The position numbers were made by a program, and so were the translations under genes. Positions 1 through 7,686 of a DNA stretch of 42,994 nucleotides are shown one piece after another. How positions within the stretch are numbered: position 1 is the first letter of the stretch; every line of letters starts with the position of its first letter. Under the pieces are notes generated by a model that was not told the DNA's origin, did no database searches, and saw nothing but the letters and a program-made list of their open reading frames with translations. This DNA is from Planctomycetaceae bacterium (GTDB taxonomy: Bacteria > Planctomycetota > Planctomycetia > Planctomycetales > Planctomycetaceae). The DNA lies in the NCBI GenBank assembly GCA_002724315.1, contig PBOJ01000142.1, positions 1 to 42,994 on the forward strand. The letters run 5' to 3'.

Positions 1-2
1 AC

Positions 3-1565
3 CTGAACAAGAAGTCGGACGAGAAGTCGGACGAGAAGTCGGACGAGAAGTCGGACGAGAAGTCGGACGAGAAGTCGGACGAGAAATCCCGGAGTAAGGT
101 GAAGAAGAAGGTCGAGCCGCGGAAGATTCCCTACCGGGTGTTGGTTTCGTTGGCGGTACCGACGGATCCCCTGGTCACACCGAGATCGATCCAGAGCCTG
201 AGGCGGGACGTGGCGACGGTCCTGGAACGTGCGATCGGAGAGACCTGGACGACCCGAGTCGAGGTCAACGACTGGTTGTTCCCCACTTCAGTGACCGGGT
301 TGGATCGGCTCTCTGCCGAGGAGCTGCAGGCGCGCTACTCGGGTACCCACTGGGACCGCGTGATGCTGGTGACCATCGCGAGGCAGGGAGCCCGTTTCGA
401 CATTGCCGGGCGTCCTTACAACGCGACGACTCGTAGCCTGGCCCTGTCGCGGCGCCGGGTCGAGCACGATCGACGCGGGTTGCCGACGGTTGTCGGCCGG
501 TTGGTTCGTGACATGTTTGCCCCGACGGTCCAGATCACCGTGGGTGGAGCCAAGGAGGTCGAGGTTGAGGTGCGTGCCGGGGAGTTTCCCGTGGCGGACC
601 CGGATTCCGAGCAACTGCAGCTCGGCGACCTGATGGAACCGTTCCTGCGGTACCGGAACCGCAAGACACAGACCGTCGAGCGGATTCAGCCATTGACCTG
701 GACTTACCTGAAGGTGTCGGAGCGGAAACGGGCGACGGTTCGCTGCGAGGTGGCCACGGCGTTGAGGAATCCGTTGCAGGGGGGTGGTCGAGGTGTCGAG
801 TTGATGGCAGCCGGAGTGGACTCGGTCCTGCCATCCACCTGGCTGACGCTGCTGCCCCGTCGCAATCCCTCCCGTCCATTGATCGGGCACCGGGTGGTGG
901 TGTTGCCACGTCGGTTGACCAAGAAAGCTGCTTCGACGACAGCTCCCGACGAGGGAGTCCGGGAGGGAACCGACGAGAAGAAGAGGCGGACGGAGTTGCC
1001 ACCTCCGCGCCGGTTGCTTTCGGATCGTGCCGGCCGTGTCGAGATCACCGTCGACGAAAAAATGCCGTTGGTGTGGATGTACGTGATGAGTGGAAGCAAC
1101 GTGATGGCCCGGGTGCCGTTCGTGCCGGGTCGCGAAGTCGAGACGACGCTGCTGTTGCCTGATGATTCGGATCGGCTTGGCGTCGAGGGGCACGTGACCA
1201 GGTTGCAGGGCGAGTTGATCGAGGTGGTGGCGCGGAGGGCGGTGCACATGGCACTGGCCAAGAAACTGGCCGATGCCGAGATGCCCGACTGGGCCCGGGT
1301 TGACCGTCACCTGAAGGGGATCGACGAATTGCCGACATTGCGGTCATTCGAGGATCAGCTTGAAGCGATCGAGTTTCCCGCTGTTCAGTCGGCGCTTTCG
1401 GACCGCAACCGTGTGGCTGCCAACCGCATCCGGAAACTCTGCAGCGAAGCTCGCGCCCTGTTCACCAGGCATCTTGACGAAGCCAAGCTGCTGGAGTTCA
1501 AGGCCCAGATCGACGACATCCGCAAGAGCGCACCCACCCCGGCCAAGGCGACGACGGGCGGATAA
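3..1565 (+). CDS. Hypothetical protein, 5' end outside window
   Basis: The reading frame is open from the window edge to a TAA at 1563-1565. A GTG at 99 would give 488 residues, but the frame upstream of it is open and carries six in-frame KSDE units, so the true start probably lies outside the window. No membrane segment is evident in the visible part. It has a basic linker (KKKVEPRK) after the repeats, a mixed alpha/beta central region, a Lys/Arg/Pro-rich linker near residues 285-310 counted from the GTG, and a helical C-terminus rich in charged residues. I do not recognise the family; the composition resembles planctomycete-restricted hypotheticals. The next gene on the same strand, metX, starts 290 bp downstream with its own likely promoter, so the two are probably not one operon. 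That it is a real gene is supported by strong GC preference at third codon positions. Confidence 0.75.
   Translation: MNKKSDEKSDEKSDEKSDEKSDEKSDEKSRSKVKKKVEPRKIPYRVLVSLAVPTDPLVTPRSIQSLRRDVATVLERAIGETWTTRVEVNDWLFPTSVTGLDRLSAEELQARYSGTHWDRVMLVTIARQGARFDIAGRPYNATTRSLALSRRRVEHDRRGLPTVVGRLVRDMFAPTVQITVGGAKEVEVEVRAGEFPVADPDSEQLQLGDLMEPFLRYRNRKTQTVERIQPLTWTYLKVSERKRATVRCEVATALRNPLQGGGRGVELMAAGVDSVLPSTWLTLLPRRNPSRPLIGHRVVVLPRRLTKKAASTTAPDEGVREGTDEKKRRTELPPPRRLLSDRAGRVEITVDEKMPLVWMYVMSGSNVMARVPFVPGREVETTLLLPDDSDRLGVEGHVTRLQGELIEVVARRAVHMALAKKLADAEMPDWARVDRHLKGIDELPTLRSFEDQLEAIEFPAVQSALSDRNRVAANRIRKLCSEARALFTRHLDEAKLLEFKAQIDDIRKSAPTPAKATTGG
12..83 (+). repeat. 12-bp in-frame tandem repeat, six copies (KSDE)
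   Basis: The unit aagtcggacgag is repeated six times without change and encodes Lys-Ser-Asp-Glu in the frame of the downstream gene. The repeat may continue beyond the window edge. Perfect identity suggests recent expansion by slippage. The product is a highly charged, probably disordered segment. Confidence 0.9.
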
Positions 1566-1624
1566 TTGTTCGCCAGGTTCGGCGTCCGCGTCTTTTCGCC
1601 CCTCCTTTCCGTCGGGGCGGCCCC

Positions 1625-1630
1625 TATAAT
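1625..1630 (+). promoter_or_regulatory. Possible -10 element for the metX operon
   Basis: A perfect TATAAT lies in an otherwise GC-rich region about 225 bp upstream of the metX start. No good -35 hexamer is present at 16-18 bp. If used, transcription would start near 1637 and leave a leader of about 220 nt, which contains the structured element at 1696-1796. Confidence 0.4.
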
Positions 1631-1695
1631 CGAAGTCGAGAAAAACAACACAGGGCGTTTCCGCCGGGAGAACCTCGCGGGGCGTCCAGGACGCA

Positions 1696-1796
1696 CACGC
1701 GGGACTGTCTCCCGTGGGTGCTCGGCAGTCCGGTGATCGAGAGGGCCAGGAGGCCCGTTCACCGGGTCCCGGTGTGGGGACTGCCGCGACCGGGAC
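1696..1796 (+). promoter_or_regulatory. Candidate pseudoknotted metX leader RNA
   Basis: The segment folds compactly on paper. There is a 5' hairpin at 1696-1716. A 9-bp helix pairs 1723-1731 (cggcagtcc) with 1778-1786 (ggactgccg). Inside it, 1732-1736 (ggtga) pairs with 1759-1763 (tcacc), enclosing gggcc/ggccc at 1743-1747 and 1752-1756 with an AGGA loop. The single-stranded 1766-1773 (gtcccggt) is perfectly complementary to 1789-1796 (accgggac) outside the 9-bp helix, which would make a pseudoknot. The start codon is at 1856. Methionine genes are often controlled by S-adenosylmethionine or S-adenosylhomocysteine riboswitches, many of them pseudoknotted, but I could not match this to the SAM-I, SAM-II, SAM-IV or SAH consensus from memory. 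Chance pairing in GC-rich DNA remains possible. Confidence 0.35.
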
Positions 1797-1855
1797 AGGC
1801 GGCTGGGGCTGACAGGCGCACGGTTTGGCGCGTCGGCTGCAGCGTGGTCGAACCG

Positions 1856-3043
1856 ATGGCGATCGAAGTCTCCGCGACGGATCCCCCCGATGACGGGTCG
1901 GTCGGGATTATCGAGACACAGACGGTGCAACTGTTCGAACCGCCCGCGTCGTTGACGTTGGCTGGTGGGGGGACGCTGGATGCGGTCACGGTGGCCTTCG
2001 AGACTTACGGGACACTTTCACCGGAACGTGACAACGCAATCTTCATCTGCCACGCGCTGACCGGTGATGCTCACGCCGCGGGTCGCCGTGTCGGCGATCC
2101 GGATTCGCTCGGTTGGTGGGACGATTTCGTTGGGCCCGGGAAAGGACTCGACACCGACCGGTATTTCGTGATCTGTGCCAATGTACTGGGAGGGTGCCAG
2201 GGCACGACCGGTCCCGGAGACTCGTCACCCGAACCGGACAGTCCGTGGGGACTCGAGTTTCCCTTCATCACCGTTGACGATATCGTCAGTGTCCATGCAG
2301 CGCTGGTCAAACACCTGGGTGTCGAGAAACTGCTGGCGGTGATCGGTGGCAGCCTGGGCGGCATGCAGGTGCTCGAATGGGCTGCCCGGTTTCCCGACAC
2401 CATCGGCTCGGCCATCGTTCTCGCTTCCGGAGCCAAGCTGACCGCCCGGGGCATTGCCTTCAATGCGATCGGACGACGTGCGATTCTGGTCGATCCGAAC
2501 TTCAACGACGGCAATTACTACGGAACTGGCGAAGTTCCCCGTTTTGGCCTGGGGCTGGCCCGCATGGTCGCTCACCTGACGTATCTCTCGGAAGCCTCGA
2601 TCGAGATGAAATTCGGTCGGCGGCTGCAGGACGGTGACCGGTTTGCCTACGACTTGGCCCGGGAAACCGAGTTTCAGGTCGAGAGTTACCTGCACTACCA
2701 GGGGAAGAGGTTCGTCGAACGGTTCGATGCCAACAGCTACCTCTACCTGACCCGGGCGATGGACTATTTCGACCTGGCCGCCACCCACGGATCGCTGCCG
2801 GAGGCTCTCGGACGCACCGACGCCCGTTACCTGGTCGTCAGCTACAGTACCGACTGGTTGTTTCCGACCAGCCAGAGTCGCGAGGTGGTCAGCGCGATGG
2901 TCGAGGCGGGCCGCGATACGACGTTCCTGGAATTCGAGAGTCCGTACGGACACGATGCGTTCCTGGTCGAACTGGATCAACTGGCTGCAGTGGTGGCACC
3001 GTTCCTGGAGCAGACGCTCGAGAGTCAACGGGGGGCGGGATGA
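1856..3043 (+). CDS. metX: Homoserine O-acetyltransferase
   Basis: This alpha/beta-hydrolase enzyme transfers an acyl group, usually acetyl, to homoserine, committing it to methionine synthesis in the cytoplasm. The 395-residue product has the family's landmarks: CHALTGDAH near residue 65, GGCQGTTGP at 112-120, nucleophile Ser166 in GGSLGGM, Asp333 in STDWLFP and His366 in YGHDAF, which together form the catalytic triad. The frame is open 46 codons further upstream, but ATG 1856 gives the usual family length and the extension would overlap the structured leader. No clear Shine-Dalgarno precedes it. It overlaps metW by 4 bp, a classic metX-metW arrangement. Acetyl rather than succinyl specificity is inferred from family resemblance only. 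Confidence 0.95.
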   Translation: MAIEVSATDPPDDGSVGIIETQTVQLFEPPASLTLAGGGTLDAVTVAFETYGTLSPERDNAIFICHALTGDAHAAGRRVGDPDSLGWWDDFVGPGKGLDTDRYFVICANVLGGCQGTTGPGDSSPEPDSPWGLEFPFITVDDIVSVHAALVKHLGVEKLLAVIGGSLGGMQVLEWAARFPDTIGSAIVLASGAKLTARGIAFNAIGRRAILVDPNFNDGNYYGTGEVPRFGLGLARMVAHLTYLSEASIEMKFGRRLQDGDRFAYDLARETEFQVESYLHYQGKRFVERFDANSYLYLTRAMDYFDLAATHGSLPEALGRTDARYLVVSYSTDWLFPTSQSREVVSAMVEAGRDTTFLEFESPYGHDAFLVELDQLAAVVAPFLEQTLESQRGAG

Positions 3044-3669
3044 ACGCGACGCGTTACAGCATGCCCGGCCCTGATGCCGAGTTGATCGACGAGCTGTTGG
3101 TCGAACAGATCGACGAGGGCTCTCGCGTGATCGATCTGGGCTGTGGAGATGGCCGTCTACTGGACCGTTTGCGGTCGGACCGCAACTGTCGTGTGCTGGG
3201 GGTTGAACTCGGCGAGGCCGAAGTCACCGCCGTGATCGGTCGTGGGCTGCCGGTGATCCGGGCCGATCTTGACCAGGGGCTTGGCGACGTTCCCGACGAC
3301 AGTTTCGACACCGCCGTCCTCAGCCAGACGTTGCAGCAGGTCCACAGTCCGACGACGGTGCTGCGGGAGATGCTCAGGGTGGCGTTCCGGGCCCTGGTCG
3401 TGGTGCCCAATTTCGGGCACTGGAGGGTTCGATTGAACGTGATCCAGCACGGGCGGGCGCCCGTCACTGACGCGTTGCCCTACGAGTGGTACGATACACC
3501 CAACCTCCACGTCTGTTCGATGCACGACATTCGTGATTTGGTCAAACAGCTGGGGATGACGGTTGTCCGTGAAATTCCCATCATCGGCGGGCGACCGGTC
3601 GAAAATGCCTGGTGGGCCAACCTGAGAGCCGACAGCGCCTTGTATCTCCTGGAACGAGCAAGCGAATGA
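3040..3669 (+). CDS. metW: Methionine biosynthesis protein MetW (SAM-dependent methyltransferase fold)
   Basis: MetW is a class I methyltransferase-fold protein that accompanies MetX in many bacteria and is thought to support its activity; its exact reaction is unsettled. The 209-residue product shows motif I (DLGCGDG, residues 32-38), an acidic residue after strand 2 (GVELGE) and the MetW-like segments LSQTLQQV and VVPNFGHWRVRLNV, the latter typical of this family. Its start overlaps the metX stop by ATGA, and its own stop overlaps the next start in the same way, so translation of the set is probably coupled. Confidence 0.92.
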   Translation: MNATRYSMPGPDAELIDELLVEQIDEGSRVIDLGCGDGRLLDRLRSDRNCRVLGVELGEAEVTAVIGRGLPVIRADLDQGLGDVPDDSFDTAVLSQTLQQVHSPTTVLREMLRVAFRALVVVPNFGHWRVRLNVIQHGRAPVTDALPYEWYDTPNLHVCSMHDIRDLVKQLGMTVVREIPIIGGRPVENAWWANLRADSALYLLERASE

Positions 3670-4379
3670 ACGACGTGATGGCGGTCCTGCCCAGGGCCAT
3701 TTCATTTGTGATCTGCGGTCTGGCCGTCGCGCACGTCGTCGTGTTTGTTGTTCTGTGGCGGTGGTCCAAACGAGATTACCGGTCGCAGTTTCGATTGCTC
3801 GAGGATTTCATCCAGGGGCTTGCTCACAAGAGCCGGCTTGCGCCCGGTGGCCATATTGCTGACCAGATCGATGCATTCCTGTCCGACATCCGCGACGTGC
3901 TCGGACGCGACGCCTCCGATGGCCAACGGCAGAAGCTCAAGGAACGGATCAACGTTCTCGACGAACGACGTGATTACCTCAACTCGATGGCCTTCGAGAA
4001 GTGGACCAACATGGCCAGAACGGTGATCGAGATTTACCCGTTGCTGGGCATCCTGGGCACGATCCTGGCGGTGGCCGCTGCCCTGCCGGCACTTGAGGCC
4101 GAAAACACCGGTGCGATGACCGACATCATGAGGCTGTTTGGCGAAGCCATCTGGTCGACCATCTTCGGACTCGCCGCGGCCATTGCACTGATGTGGGTCA
4201 ACAGCTGGCTCGAACCGGAATACGCTCGACTGGCCGAAATCCGGATCAATGTGCGGGATGTTGTGGCCCAGGCGAAACGGGAACTCGGTGAGAAGAAATC
4301 GGATTCGACTCCCTCGGGTGGCGAACCGGTTGGAGATGACCAGCCGGGTGTTCGTGACAGCGGGGACGTGTCGACATGA
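3666..4379 (+). CDS. MotA/TolQ/ExbB-like proton channel subunit
   Basis: The 237-residue protein has the ExbB/TolQ/MotA topology: one N-terminal membrane helix (about residues 10-29), a cytoplasmic helical region, then two more membrane helices around EIYPLLGILGTILAVAAALPAL and LFGEAIWSTIFGLAAAIALMW. The LLGILGT and STIFGL segments correspond to the conserved pore helices of the family. Such proteins form the stator of proton-driven machines that energise outer-membrane or cell-envelope work. It overlaps metW upstream and the ExbD-like gene downstream by 4 bp each. The C-terminal tail is hydrophilic and rich in Gly/Asp/Ser. Assignment to the superfamily is fairly secure; the specific role is unknown. 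Confidence 0.8.
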   Translation: MNDVMAVLPRAISFVICGLAVAHVVVFVVLWRWSKRDYRSQFRLLEDFIQGLAHKSRLAPGGHIADQIDAFLSDIRDVLGRDASDGQRQKLKERINVLDERRDYLNSMAFEKWTNMARTVIEIYPLLGILGTILAVAAALPALEAENTGAMTDIMRLFGEAIWSTIFGLAAAIALMWVNSWLEPEYARLAEIRINVRDVVAQAKRELGEKKSDSTPSGGEPVGDDQPGVRDSGDVST

Positions 4380-5209
4380 TCCCCAAACGCCGGTTCGTCA
4401 TTCAGCTGACTCCCTTGCTGGACCTGCTGATCATCCTGATTTTTGCCCTGTTGCTCGGCCTGCGGCACCAGGCGCGGACCGAGGAGGTCCGGGCGCGGAA
4501 CGTGGTCACCGATGCCGTGCCCGGATTGAGTGACCGCTCCGATCCGGTCGTGGCGCTGGTCGAACGGCACCGGAAAGTCGAGCGGGACCTGGAGCAGGCA
4601 CTCAGTGAAAACCAGCGGTTGATGTCCCGGGACGAGGACAGCCAGCGGCAGCTCTCGGAGGAAGTGGCCTGGGCCATGCAGCAGCAGGAACGGTTCGGAG
4701 ACCTCGTGTCCGAGTTGTTCCAGGTCCCCGATGAGACCATCAAGAAGGCTCTGAACACGAACAGCATTGCGGGAGAAATTCGCAGCGAATCCGAAATCCA
4801 GTCGCTCAGGAAGAAATTTCGTGAATTGGCGGCCAAGCGTGGTGAAGCGGTTGTCCGGCACTTGCTGACATTCGACGAGATGAGAAAGCGGTGTGATATC
4901 TGGGACCTGGTGATCTCGGGTCGCAAGAATCAGTTTGAGTTGAATGTGGGTGGGACCGTCAAGACCTTCGCGGCCGAGACTCGCGAGGAGTTTGATGACA
5001 AGCTGTTCCGTGCCTACAAGACTCTCGAGTCTCCCAAGGACCTGGTGATTGTGCTGCTGTCCTACTATCCGGATGCCCGGTTTGGACCGATCAAGATAGC
5101 CGTGAGCCAATTGCCCCTGTCGGTGGAGCGGATGGCCAGCGATCGTGGCGGCAAGACACAATTCCAGTTTCTGGTTCTTTTCATGAAGGACCCTGCAGCT
5201 GGTCGCTAG
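4376..5209 (+). CDS. ExbD/TolR/MotB-like membrane protein with coiled coil
   Basis: The 277-residue protein begins with a short basic stretch and one membrane helix, LTPLLDLLIILIFALLLGL. It carries Asp16 in the PLLD position, matching the proton-carrying Asp of ExbD, TolR and MotB. A long charged helix with coiled-coil character follows (about residues 50-110), then an alpha/beta region near 170-277 (FELNVGG..., LVIVLLSYYPDARFGPIKIAV) that resembles an ExbD-type periplasmic fold, though weakly. It is much longer than a normal ExbD of about 140 residues. The start overlaps the ExbB-like gene by ATGA, consistent with a stator pair. Function is inferred from topology and the placement of the Asp. 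Confidence 0.7.
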   Translation: MIPKRRFVIQLTPLLDLLIILIFALLLGLRHQARTEEVRARNVVTDAVPGLSDRSDPVVALVERHRKVERDLEQALSENQRLMSRDEDSQRQLSEEVAWAMQQQERFGDLVSELFQVPDETIKKALNTNSIAGEIRSESEIQSLRKKFRELAAKRGEAVVRHLLTFDEMRKRCDIWDLVISGRKNQFELNVGGTVKTFAAETREEFDDKLFRAYKTLESPKDLVIVLLSYYPDARFGPIKIAVSQLPLSVERMASDRGGKTQFQFLVLFMKDPAAGR

Positions 5210-5228
5210 CGCGAGTCAGGGAGAAGCG

Positions 5229-5666
5229 ATGAAGAAAAAGTTGATCAGTATGGGCATGGTCGGAGTGTTGGCATTGGGCGTCTACCTGGGCAGGTTCGCG
5301 ACGGGATTGCCGGGACTGGGATCTGGCGGTGTCGGGCTGGGTGAGGGGGCTGCGAAAACCTCCGCGGTGGACGACGGGTCGAAGGCCAAGAGCGAGTCGG
5401 TGCCGGCCGTCGAGCGCAATGCGGTGGTGGTGAGGGTGGAGGACGATCGGTTCCTGATCCGCGGCGACACCGGATTCGCCGCGGCATCACTCGAGGACGT
5501 GATTGAGCGGGTCAAGGGAATCCGTCCGAATGCGTCAGGCATCCGGATTTGTATCCGTCGTGACGAGTCGGCGATTGCGGGTGCCTGGGGACGGTTGGTC
5601 GATCAGTTGAAGACCAACGGTGTCGCCGAGGACGAGATCAACTGGGACAACGACCAGATTCCCTAG
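5229..5666 (+). CDS. Single-pass protein with ExbD-like periplasmic domain
   Basis: A 145-residue protein with a basic N-terminus and one membrane helix or signal anchor (about residues 5-22), a Gly/Ser linker, and a C-terminal domain at about 60-145. The domain order VVVRVEDDRFLIRG, SLEDVIERV, GIRICIRRD, LVDQLKTNGV is beta-alpha-beta-alpha-like and matches the periplasmic domain of ExbD/TolR. The membrane helix lacks the conserved Asp. It may therefore supply a second periplasmic module to the preceding ExbB/ExbD-like pair. GGAG at about 8 nt before the ATG is a good ribosome binding site, and the gene follows its neighbour by 19 bp. ExbD relationship is inference. Confidence 0.6.
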   Translation: MKKKLISMGMVGVLALGVYLGRFATGLPGLGSGGVGLGEGAAKTSAVDDGSKAKSESVPAVERNAVVVRVEDDRFLIRGDTGFAAASLEDVIERVKGIRPNASGIRICIRRDESAIAGAWGRLVDQLKTNGVAEDEINWDNDQIP

Positions 5667-5672
5667 GGGACG

Positions 5673-5690
5673 AACGCCCGGTTGGGCGTT
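5673..5690. terminator. Hairpin between convergent genes
   Basis: aacgccc (5673-5679) and gggcgtt (5684-5690) form a perfect 7-bp stem with a GGTT loop in the 30-bp gap between the ExbD-like gene and the convergent acetyltransferase gene. The T-run is short on both sides, so it would be a weak or factor-assisted bidirectional terminator. Confidence 0.5.
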
Positions 5691-5696
5691 TCCCTG

Positions 5697-6656
5697 CTAC
5701 GTTGCGGTTGTGCGGTACTGGGTGCCCGCGTCGACCCGCTGGAAACCACAGCAGGCCAGCAGACTTGCCAGCGCCTCGTCCGATTCTTCGGCGTGCGCCT
5801 CGACGAGGTTGATCGTCTCCTGTTTGAGACGTCTGAGCGTCTCGGTGATCAGCAACCGGCCGAGCCCCTGGCGGCGGTGTTGTTCGACGACGTGGATGTC
5901 GGTCAGCCCGATGGCGCGGGAGTTCCACTTGGGGAGGAACTGGTCGAGCCCGATAAGGGTCAACGAGGCGACCAGTTCGCCGCCGTCCTGCTGGAACAGC
6001 TGGAACCGGACGTAATCGAGTCTGCCGATCCGGGTATTCCACCACCAGTCACCGTCGTTGTGCTGCGGCGAAATCTCAATCCGCACCCGTCGTTTCCACT
6101 GGACACTGCGAAAGTCGACCGGTACGCCCTGGTCCAGCTCGAGCGGTCGCTGGAAGATGGCGTAGCGGTCGGCGGCGTCGAAGCCCCGTGCAGTGAGGAA
6201 TTCCGAGGCCCCCTGATCGGTGGCCAGGAAACCGGCCGCCTCGCTGCCTCCGTACAGGCCGCAGTAGAACGGATCTCGTCCAGGACCCGGTCCGGCGTGG
6301 ATTGTGGTGGCCCCCCGTTGGAAAAGGTACGCCTGGGCCCGTTTCAGCAATTCGCTTCCGATTCCCTGTCGCCTCCGCTCGGGATGGACCAGCAACTGGC
6401 AGATCACTCCATCGTCTTGACAGAGGTCGCTTCGCTGTTCGTTGCATCCAAAGCCGGCGTGGACCATGCCGACCAACCGGTTGTCCTCACAGGCCAGGAT
6501 CAGTCCCTGGTGGTCGAAGTAGGGTTGGGAGAACAGAAGAAGATCGAGCAGGTTGAGCGTGATTTCGGTGGCACCGCCACGAGCGAGACCTGACTCGTTC
6601 CACAGGTTCAACAACTCCGGAGAGTCGTTGTTTCGGTAGTGACGGTACTCAATCAC
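5697..6656 (-). CDS. Tandem GNAT N-acetyltransferase
   Basis: The 319-residue protein contains two GNAT domains, each with an acetyl-CoA pyrophosphate-binding motif: RRRQGIGSELL near residues 94-104 and RRQGLGRLLI near 261-270. This double layout is known from mycothiol synthase-like and related proteins, in which often only one half is active. The substrate cannot be read from sequence. The start is GTG 6656. It lies 21 bp downstream of the transketolase C-subunit gene on the same strand, so the three genes are probably co-transcribed, with no clear functional link between them. Confidence 0.85.
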   Translation of the reverse strand: MIEYRHYRNNDSPELLNLWNESGLARGGATEITLNLLDLLLFSQPYFDHQGLILACEDNRLVGMVHAGFGCNEQRSDLCQDDGVICQLLVHPERRRQGIGSELLKRAQAYLFQRGATTIHAGPGPGRDPFYCGLYGGSEAAGFLATDQGASEFLTARGFDAADRYAIFQRPLELDQGVPVDFRSVQWKRRVRIEISPQHNDGDWWWNTRIGRLDYVRFQLFQQDGGELVASLTLIGLDQFLPKWNSRAIGLTDIHVVEQHRRQGLGRLLITETLRRLKQETINLVEAHAEESDEALASLLACCGFQRVDAGTQYRTTAT

Positions 6657-6677
6657 GCGACGACGTCCCGGGGTCGA

Positions 6678-7637
6678 CTAGTTCGCTTTGACGCTCCGGG
6701 CCGCTTCGACGATCCGCCCGGATGTCAGCCCGTACTTTTCCAGCAACCCGTCGGGGTCACCGCTCTCGGCGTAGCAGTCACCCGTGTTGACGTAGGCGAT
6801 CGGCACCGGTGTTGTCCGGCTGACGGCGATCGCGACGGCACTGCCGAGTCCGCCGTTGGCCGAATGTTCCTCGGCGACGACGATCGCCTGGGTCTCGCGG
6901 GCGGCCGCAGCCACCGCCGGTTCGTCGATCGGCTTGACGGTGTGCATGTCGAGCACCCGGGCCGAAATGCCCTGGTCGGACAGCTCGGCGGCCGCGTCGA
7001 GTGCCACGGCGACCATCAATCCGTTGGCGATGATCGTCAGGTCGTCGCCGTCCCGCAACTGGTTGGCTCGACCGATCACGAACTCCGAATCGTCCTCGTA
7101 GATTCGCGGCACTGCCGGCCGTCCCAGCCTCAGGTAAACAGGACCTTCTCGCTGCAGCATTTCCTCGGTGGCCTTGCCCGTGGAGATCTCATCGCAGGGC
7201 ACGATGACAGTCATGCCCGGCAGCGAACAAGCCAGTGCGACGTCCTCGATTCCCATCTGGCTCGGGCCGTCCTCACCGATCGAGATCCCCGAGTGGGAGC
7301 CGACCAGCTTGACGTTCTGGGCCGGAAAGGTGACCGACATGCGGATCTGGTCGTAGGCGTTGCAGAGCAGGAATGCCGCGAAACTGGCCACAACCGGGGT
7401 TTTGCCGCAGGAGGCAAGTCCACCGGCCACGCTGACCATGTTCGCCTCGGCAATTCCCACGTTGAATGCCCGGTCCGGAAACGCCGTTGCGAAAGCCTCG
7501 GTCCGGGTCGAGTTGCCGACGTCGCCGTCGACCACCACCACCTCGGGGAACCGTTCTCCGAGTGTCTCCAGGGCCTTGCCGAAGGCATCGCGGGTTGCGC
7601 CGCCCGGGGAAAGGCCACTCTTGTCTCCAATCGCCAT
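6678..7637 (-). CDS. Transketolase, C-terminal subunit
   Basis: Second half of a split transketolase, which transfers two-carbon units between sugar phosphates in the pentose phosphate pathway using thiamine diphosphate. The 319-residue product has the pyrimidine-binding domain with the cofactor-activating Glu in FNVGIAEANMVSVAGGLA, the conserved SHSGISIGEDGPSQMGIED segment and a C-terminal transketolase domain (VLDMHTVKPID, VVAEEHSANGGLG). ATG 7637 is chosen because the frame upstream of it has no homology-like sequence and overlaps the N-subunit gene; it leaves a 49-bp gap after that gene. Split transketolases of about 280 plus 320 residues are common in many phyla. Confidence 0.92.
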   Translation of the reverse strand: MAIGDKSGLSPGGATRDAFGKALETLGERFPEVVVVDGDVGNSTRTEAFATAFPDRAFNVGIAEANMVSVAGGLASCGKTPVVASFAAFLLCNAYDQIRMSVTFPAQNVKLVGSHSGISIGEDGPSQMGIEDVALACSLPGMTVIVPCDEISTGKATEEMLQREGPVYLRLGRPAVPRIYEDDSEFVIGRANQLRDGDDLTIIANGLMVAVALDAAAELSDQGISARVLDMHTVKPIDEPAVAAAARETQAIVVAEEHSANGGLGSAVAIAVSRTTPVPIAYVNTGDCYAESGDPDGLLEKYGLTSGRIVEAARSVKAN

Positions 7638-7686
7638 CGTCGCTGTTCCGTCTGTGGGGGATCTGTGGGGGAATCGTTGGCAGGCA

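Noticed and set aside
288..1310. Minus-strand open frame of 340 codons opposite the first gene
   Set aside because: His/Gln/Arg-rich translation typical of antisense GC-rich DNA, with no recognisable domain.
1597..1619. Hairpin cgcccc/ggggcg as terminator of the first gene
   Set aside because: No T-run follows on either strand and the loop is long; too weak to list.
1640..1855. SAM-I, SAM-II, SAM-IV or SAH riboswitch upstream of metX
   Set aside because: The conserved core sequences of these classes, as far as I recall them, are not present; only the structural argument remains.
1718..1855. Extended metX N-terminus from ATG 1718
   Set aside because: The extra 46 residues are Arg/Pro-rich, unlike MetX, and overlap the structured leader.
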